Shown in pieces: positions 15,072 through 19,290 of a DNA stretch of 19,290 nt. The stretch's first letter is position 1; each line of letters opens with the position of its first letter. Below the pieces are notes generated by a model. The model was not told where the DNA came from and made no database searches. It saw nothing but the letters and a program-made list of their open reading frames with translations. The position numbers and the translations under genes were made by a program. Source of the stretch: Bacteroides sp. UBA1317 (GTDB lineage: Bacteria > Bacteroidota > Bacteroidia > Bacteroidales > Bacteroidaceae); assembly GCA_002307035.1 (NCBI GenBank), contig DBTL01000015.1, positions 1 to 19,290 on the forward strand. The letters run 5' to 3'.

Positions 15072-15707
15072 TTATTTAATTTCCATAACAAACTCTTCTT
15101 TGGGATGGCGTGCTTTGTTCAGTTTTTCCAACCAATCACCGTTCTCTTCACGATAACCAATGGGAAGCATAAGCACACTCTTCAATCCTTTGGCTTCAAG
15201 TTCCAACAATGCATCCAGCTGAGCATTATCAAAACCCTCCATTGGTGTTGAATCAACTTTTAGTACGGCTGCTTCTGCCATTGCAAAGCTGAGGCCTATG
15301 TAGGATTGACGGGCTGTGTGTGCAAAGTTTTCCGCTTCTGTCTGCTTTAGATAAGTGTCTTTTAGCATATCGGTGTACCTTTGGTATCTATCCGTCGGCT
15401 GCTTACGCTCTTGTGTCGTAATTGAATAGATATGATCAATCCTTTCTTCAGTGTATCTGTTCCAAGCAGCAAACACCAACAGGTGCGAACATTCTGAAAC
15501 GATTGTTTGCCCAAAAGCAATGGGCATAATTTTATCCTTTAATTCCTGATTGGAGATAACAATCACTTTAAATGGTTGTAGCCCGGAAGATGTAGGAGCT
15601 AGGCGGGCAGCTTCTACGATACTATCGACTAATGATTGCTCAACCTTTTTCGATATATCGAATTTTTTTGTAGCATAGCGCCACTGGAAATCATTTAATA
15701 AACTCAT
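15072..15707 (-). CDS. NAD(P)H-dependent nitroreductase (NfsB-like)
   Basis: This 211-residue cytoplasmic flavoprotein would reduce nitroaromatics, quinones or similar electron acceptors with NAD(P)H and FMN. Family features are the N-terminal FMN-phosphate site 'WRYATKKFD' (Arg10, Lys14), 'APTSSGLQPF' (Ser40, Gln44), the central helix 'YIGLSFAMAEAAVLKVDSTPMEGFD', and the C-terminal 'LMLPIGYRE' and 'KARHPKEE'. The length is near E. coli NfsB (217). The gene follows the CoA-disulfide reductase fusion in the same direction, but 164 bases and a hairpin separate them, so co-transcription is uncertain. No clear promoter was found in front of it. Confidence 0.92.
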   Translation of the reverse strand: MSLLNDFQWRYATKKFDISKKVEQSLVDSIVEAARLAPTSSGLQPFKVIVISNQELKDKIMPIAFGQTIVSECSHLLVFAAWNRYTEERIDHIYSITTQERKQPTDRYQRYTDMLKDTYLKQTEAENFAHTARQSYIGLSFAMAEAAVLKVDSTPMEGFDNAQLDALLELEAKGLKSVLMLPIGYREENGDWLEKLNKARHPKEEFVMEIK

Positions 15708-15792
15708 AATAAATAAACTGTTTTAGTACATTAATAAACAAACCATTGTGAGTATGGCTGGTATTTTCATCTTTCTAACGTTATATGCGAAA

Positions 15793-15822
15793 TATGCACG
15801 TTTCATTTCTAAAACGTGCATA
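15793..15822 (-). terminator. Hairpin terminator candidate after the CoA-disulfide reductase gene
   Basis: TATGCACGTTT (15793-15803) pairs perfectly with AAACGTGCATA (15812-15822) around an 8-base loop, 50 bases downstream of the stop codon at 15872. On the minus strand it is followed by TTTCG, a weak T tract. It may instead be an attenuator between the two redox genes. Confidence 0.55.
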
Positions 15823-15871
15823 CTTCTTAAAAGTTTAGCATATCGAATCTTTTTCCGAAAAGCTTTTCTCT

Positions 15872-18307
15872 TTAAATGAATAAGTTGATGTTCGCATTGT
15901 CGGCGCGTTCCATATAAGTCGCTACGCCACCGATTGTTGCTTCTTCCAATAATTCTTCTCGTTTTACTCCCATCACGTCCATTGACATTTGGCAGGCGAT
16001 GAATTCTACTCCATTCTCCAATGCTTGTTCGCGTAGCGACTCCAAAGAATCAATTCCTTTGCGATGCATGATGTAACGCATCATTTTGCCACCCATACCG
16101 CCCATACTCATCTTTGAGAGTTTCAGGTTTTGCGAACTGTCGGGAAGCATCATGCCAAACATCTTACCGAAAATATCTTTGTCCACATTTGGTTTATGCA
16201 GTTTCTTAATTACATTCAATCCCCAGAATGTGAAGAAAATGGTCACTTTCTGTCCGGTAGCAGCAGCACCGTTTGCCAATACAAAAGTGGCCAGAGCTTT
16301 ATCAAGATCATCGCTGAACATGATAAAAGTCTTTCCTTTCCCGTCGCAAGAACTGACGAGTTTACATGCCTTTGGCTCTTCTTTTTGAATGACGGTGAAG
16401 GATTTCCCACCCATCGATTCTTGAGAAACGAGACGATGACCGGTAGAGTTACACCAAGCAGCAGCATCACGTAAGAAGCCGGGGTCGGTTGCGATAATTT
16501 CAATTTGTTCGCCCGGAATAAGGGTGTCTACCACTTTCTTCATCTTGAGGATAGGACCGGGACATTGCAATCCGCAGGCATCTACACGAATTGTTTTTAC
16601 TGTGGGCTTAGCGGTGGGTGCAGACTCTTCATTGGTTATGGGCTGTTTCTGTTGAGTTACCGGTGACACGGCAGCACTATACGTTTTGTATCCTCCCGAT
16701 AAATTTCGTACGTTGGAGAATCCATGTTGTGTAAGTATGCGGTAAGCTAGATAGCCTCTCAAACCAACGGCACAATAGATATATATAGGCTGATCGGTGG
16801 GTACTTCTGAAAGATGGTCACGTAACTCATCCAGAGGAATATTTTTGGCACCGGGCAGTGCTCCAAGTGAGAACTCATCTACAGTACGTACGTCAAGTAA
16901 AAAGACCTCTTCAGGTTTCGCATCACGTACTTCTCTCCAATAAACAGGTTTCATCTTCCCGGTAAGAATGTTTTCTGCCACATAGCCCGCCATTGCTACA
17001 GGGTCTTTGGCTGAAGAGAAGGGTGGGGCGTAAGCTTGTTCCACTTCCATCAGATCGAATATTGTTCCTTTGTGTTTGATGACTAATGCGATTTCATCAA
17101 TACGTTTGTCTACTCCATCGTAGCCAACTATTTGGGCACCGTAAAGGCGACCGCTTTGTTCATCAAAGGTGATTTTGATACTCAAAGGCAAAGCATCGGG
17201 GTAATATCCGGCATGAGAGGAAGAGTGTGTGGTTGACGATAAGTAAGCAATATTCTCTTGTTTCAGGCGTTTGGCCGGTAACCCGGTGGAAGCTACAGTG
17301 AGATCGAACACTTTGGCAATGGAGGTACCAATAGAGCCCTCGTACTTCCGTTGATTCCCAAAGAGCAAGTTGTCTGCCACAATACGTCCTTGGCGGTTGG
17401 CCGGTCCGGCAAGATAGTTAAGCCATGGTTTTCCGGTAATGGGATGTGGAAACTCAATCACATCACCTATGGCATAAATAGCCTTATCCGAAGTTTGCAG
17501 ATGCTCGTCTACCTGAATTCCTCCGGCAACGCCGATAGTGAGTCCGGCTTCTTTGGCAAGAGTTGTTTCGGGGCGCACACCAATGGAAAGTATGATAATG
17601 TCCGCACCAATTGTTTGTCCATCTTTGAATACCACTTCCATGCCATGCTCGTTTTTCTTAAACGAAGCAACTGCCTGTTCTAAATAAAGGTTTACTCCTT
17701 TCTCCATCAGATGTTGATGAACCAAAGCAGCCATGGAGAAGTCGATAGGAGCCATCACCTGATTTCCCATCTCCACAATAGATACCTTAGCACCCAGAGC
17801 GTGAAGATTCTCTGCCATTTCGAGGCCAATGAATCCGGCACCTACAACTACTGCCCGCTTTACGTCATGGCAGTTGATATATGCTTTAATCCGATCCGTA
17901 TCATTCACATTTCTCAGGGTGAAAATGCCTTCAGAATCAATGCCGGGTAGTGGTGGACGCACGGGAGAGGCACCGGTAGAGATCACCAGCTTATCATAAT
18001 TTTCGTAGTATTCACTACCATCATTGCGACGTATTGTTACCTGTTTTTGCTCTTTGTTAATAGCAACGACTTCATTTTCCGTTCGTACATCTACTTTGAA
18101 GCGTGTAGAAAAAGCCTGCGGAGTTTGCACAAACAATTTCTCGCGTTCGGCAATTACCCCTCCTATATAATAAGGTAAGCCGCAATTGGCATAAGAGATG
18201 TATTTCCCTTTCTCTAACAGGATAATTTCAGCAGTTTCGTCTACTCTTCTGATACGTGCGGCAGTGGTTGCACCTCCGGCAACACCTCCAATGATAATGA
18301 TCTTCAT
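15872..18307 (-). CDS. CoA-disulfide reductase fused to rhodanese, TusA-like and DsrE-like domains
   Basis: This 811-residue protein has four modules. (1) Residues 1-440 form a FAD/NAD(P)H pyridine-nucleotide disulfide reductase, with dinucleotide motif GGVAGG (7-12) and the single redox Cys42 in 'SYANCGLPYY' typical of CoA-disulfide reductases. (2) Residues about 455-545 form a rhodanese domain with active Cys512 in 'YCAVGLRGY'. (3) Residues about 571-645 form a TusA-like sulfur carrier with C582-P-G-P. (4) Residues about 655-811 form a DsrE-like domain with Cys772 in 'FIACQMSMDVMG'. It probably reduces CoA-bound or protein persulfides and passes sulfane sulfur between its own cysteines. The ATG at 18307 ('MKIIIIGGVAGG') is chosen because a longer open frame from 18442 adds 45 residues that do not belong to the fold. 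Its length is well above the roughly 440-residue single-domain reductases. Confidence 0.93.
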   Translation of the reverse strand: MKIIIIGGVAGGATTAARIRRVDETAEIILLEKGKYISYANCGLPYYIGGVIAEREKLFVQTPQAFSTRFKVDVRTENEVVAINKEQKQVTIRRNDGSEYYENYDKLVISTGASPVRPPLPGIDSEGIFTLRNVNDTDRIKAYINCHDVKRAVVVGAGFIGLEMAENLHALGAKVSIVEMGNQVMAPIDFSMAALVHQHLMEKGVNLYLEQAVASFKKNEHGMEVVFKDGQTIGADIIILSIGVRPETTLAKEAGLTIGVAGGIQVDEHLQTSDKAIYAIGDVIEFPHPITGKPWLNYLAGPANRQGRIVADNLLFGNQRKYEGSIGTSIAKVFDLTVASTGLPAKRLKQENIAYLSSTTHSSSHAGYYPDALPLSIKITFDEQSGRLYGAQIVGYDGVDKRIDEIALVIKHKGTIFDLMEVEQAYAPPFSSAKDPVAMAGYVAENILTGKMKPVYWREVRDAKPEEVFLLDVRTVDEFSLGALPGAKNIPLDELRDHLSEVPTDQPIYIYCAVGLRGYLAYRILTQHGFSNVRNLSGGYKTYSAAVSPVTQQKQPITNEESAPTAKPTVKTIRVDACGLQCPGPILKMKKVVDTLIPGEQIEIIATDPGFLRDAAAWCNSTGHRLVSQESMGGKSFTVIQKEEPKACKLVSSCDGKGKTFIMFSDDLDKALATFVLANGAAATGQKVTIFFTFWGLNVIKKLHKPNVDKDIFGKMFGMMLPDSSQNLKLSKMSMGGMGGKMMRYIMHRKGIDSLESLREQALENGVEFIACQMSMDVMGVKREELLEEATIGGVATYMERADNANINLFI

Positions 18308-18322
18308 GCGTTTATTACTTTT

Positions 18323-18334
18323 TTTATCGATAAA
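18323..18334. promoter_or_regulatory. 12-bp perfect palindrome upstream of the CoA-disulfide reductase gene
   Basis: TTTATCGATAAA is a perfect palindrome 15 bases upstream of the reductase ATG and inside its presumed leader or promoter. It could be an operator. AT-rich palindromes of this size also occur by chance, and no cognate regulator is identified. Confidence 0.35.
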
Positions 18335-18409
18335 TAGTTTCTGATGGAAATAACAATCGGAGTGAATGATTTGTTTTGGATGAGGATGAAAGAATTTAGT
18401 GGAAACTGT

Positions 18410-18417
18410 TATCTTTG
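18410..18417 (+). promoter_or_regulatory. Candidate -7 box for the response regulator gene
   Basis: TATCTTTG is an exact match to TAnnTTTG, 54 bases before the ATG at 18472. A TTTG at the expected -33 distance is missing. Confidence 0.45.
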
Positions 18418-18471
18418 TATTCTTAACTTTTCCAAAAAGCAATTACATTGGCTTGAGAATAAAAAGAAAAA

Positions 18472-19290
18472 ATGAATAAAATCCTTATTATAGATGATGA
18501 AGCTCAGATTCGCGTACTGTTGGGACGCATGATGGAGCTGGAGGGATACGAAGTGTTTCAGGCGGGAGATTGTAAAGGAGCACTGAAGCAATTGGAACTG
18601 CATATGCCTGATGTGACATTGTGTGATGTTTTCTTGCCAGACGGAAATGGAGTAGACTTAGTCACTTCTCTTAAGAAAATAGCTCCCGGTATGGAAATTA
18701 TTCTGCTTACTGCTCATGGCAATATTGCAGATGGGGTACAGGCCATAAAGAATGGAGCCTTTGACTACATAACTAAAGGAGATGATAACAACAAGATAAT
18801 TCCTTTAGTGAGCCGCGCCGTGGAAAAAGCTCGAATGAACGCACGTTTGGAAAAGTTAGAGAAAAAAGTGGGGCAACTGTATTCCTTTGATTCGATAACA
18901 GGAGATTCCAAGCCTATAAGGGATGCTGTTTTGTTAGCTCAGAAAGTAGCAACAACGGATGTTCCTGTACTGTTGACGGGTGAGACGGGTACAGGCAAAG
19001 AAGTCTTTGCACAAGCCATACACTATGCAGGCAAACGTTGTAAAAACAACTTTGTAGCGGTGAACTGTTCTTCTTTTAGCAAAGAGTTGCTCGAAAGTGA
19101 GATGTTTGGTTATAAGGCCGGTTCCTTTACCGGTGCGTCAAAAGATAAAAAAGGGCTCTTTGAGGAGGCTAATAACGGAACGATATTCTTAGACGAGATA
19201 GGAGAGATGGCTTTCGAATTGCAGGCTAAACTACTGCGTATACTTGAAACGGGTGAATATATAAAGATTGGAGAAACGAAACCGACTTTA
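18472..19290 (+). CDS. NtrC-family sigma-54-dependent response regulator (partial, 5' part)
   Basis: The frame opens at ATG 18472 and runs 273 codons to the right edge without a stop. Residues 1-120 are a receiver domain with acidic pocket Asp8-Asp9, phosphoacceptor Asp52 and the Thr/Lys switch region ('LLTAHGN', 'YITKGD'). A linker helix follows, then a sigma-54 activator AAA+ domain with Walker A GETGTGKE (170-177), the sigma-54 contact loop GSFTGA (217-222; GAFTGA is usual) and Walker B FLDE around Asp241-Glu242. It would activate RNA polymerase carrying sigma-54 (RpoN) after phosphorylation by a histidine kinase, which is presumably encoded beyond the window. The DNA-binding domain is not visible. 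It is divergent from the CoA-disulfide reductase gene, with 164 bases between starts. Confidence 0.95.
   Translation, partial: MNKILIIDDEAQIRVLLGRMMELEGYEVFQAGDCKGALKQLELHMPDVTLCDVFLPDGNGVDLVTSLKKIAPGMEIILLTAHGNIADGVQAIKNGAFDYITKGDDNNKIIPLVSRAVEKARMNARLEKLEKKVGQLYSFDSITGDSKPIRDAVLLAQKVATTDVPVLLTGETGTGKEVFAQAIHYAGKRCKNNFVAVNCSSFSKELLESEMFGYKAGSFTGASKDKKGLFEEANNGTIFLDEIGEMAFELQAKLLRILETGEYIKIGETKPTL

Noticed and set aside
18308..18442. Longer start (18442) for the CoA-disulfide reductase fusion, adding 45 residues
   Set aside because: The extra residues are Lys/His/Phe-rich with no domain match, while ATG 18307 gives the family-typical start directly before the FAD-binding strand. The extension also covers the probable promoter region.

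Overview
The window looks like a chromosomal segment of a Bacteroides-type bacterium (order Bacteroidales). Three things point there. Several promoters match the Bacteroidetes primary sigma-factor pattern (TTTG at -33, TAnnTTTG at -7). Start regions are A-rich with weak Shine-Dalgarno sequences. The gene content is also typical: a MacAB-TolC-like export operon with separate ATPase and two permeases, a RokA-like ROK kinase, a GH3/beta-lactamase fusion and a four-domain CoA-disulfide reductase. No tRNA, rRNA, insertion sequence, prophage or CRISPR array was seen. Species cannot be assigned by reading alone.

Layout from left to right. (1) Positions 1-827, minus strand: the 5' part of an AsmA-like membrane protein gene that runs off the left edge. 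(2) 1030-6839, minus strand: a five-gene operon encoding, in transcription order, an ABC ATPase (GTG start), two FtsX/MacB-type permeases, a HlyD/MacA-type adaptor and a TolC-type outer-membrane channel, closed by a long hairpin terminator at 946-1003. Together they would form a trans-envelope exporter. (3) 7002-7976, plus strand: a ROK-family sugar kinase with its own promoter. It faces rplS (ribosomal protein L19, minus strand), and the two are separated by two terminators. (4) 8749-13475, plus strand: a probable three-gene operon for periplasmic hydrolases. It encodes a lipoprotein equal to the C-terminal domain of UshA-type 5'-nucleotidases, then a secreted metallophosphatase equal to the N-terminal domain, then a 1000-residue NagZ-type GH3 plus serine beta-lactamase-like fusion.

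(5) 13476-13829: a 354-base gene-free stretch between convergent genes, holding two distinct families of short repeats. It is the least explained DNA in the window. (6) 13830-14973: a small MarR-type regulator divergent from a PepSY-associated membrane protein, with palindromes in the shared upstream region. (7) 15072-18307, minus strand: a NfsB-like nitroreductase downstream of a CoA-disulfide reductase fused to rhodanese, TusA and DsrE-like domains; together these look like a thiol/sulfane-sulfur and flavin redox group. (8) 18472 to the right edge, plus strand: the 5' part of an NtrC-family (sigma-54-dependent) response regulator.

Most genes are recognisable families. The points most worth following up are the repeat region at 13500-13822, the split and reversed 5'-nucleotidase in front of the GH3/beta-lactamase fusion, the four-domain sulfur-redox protein, and the palindrome-rich MarR/PepSY intergenic region. 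No clearly new defence or mobile system was found.
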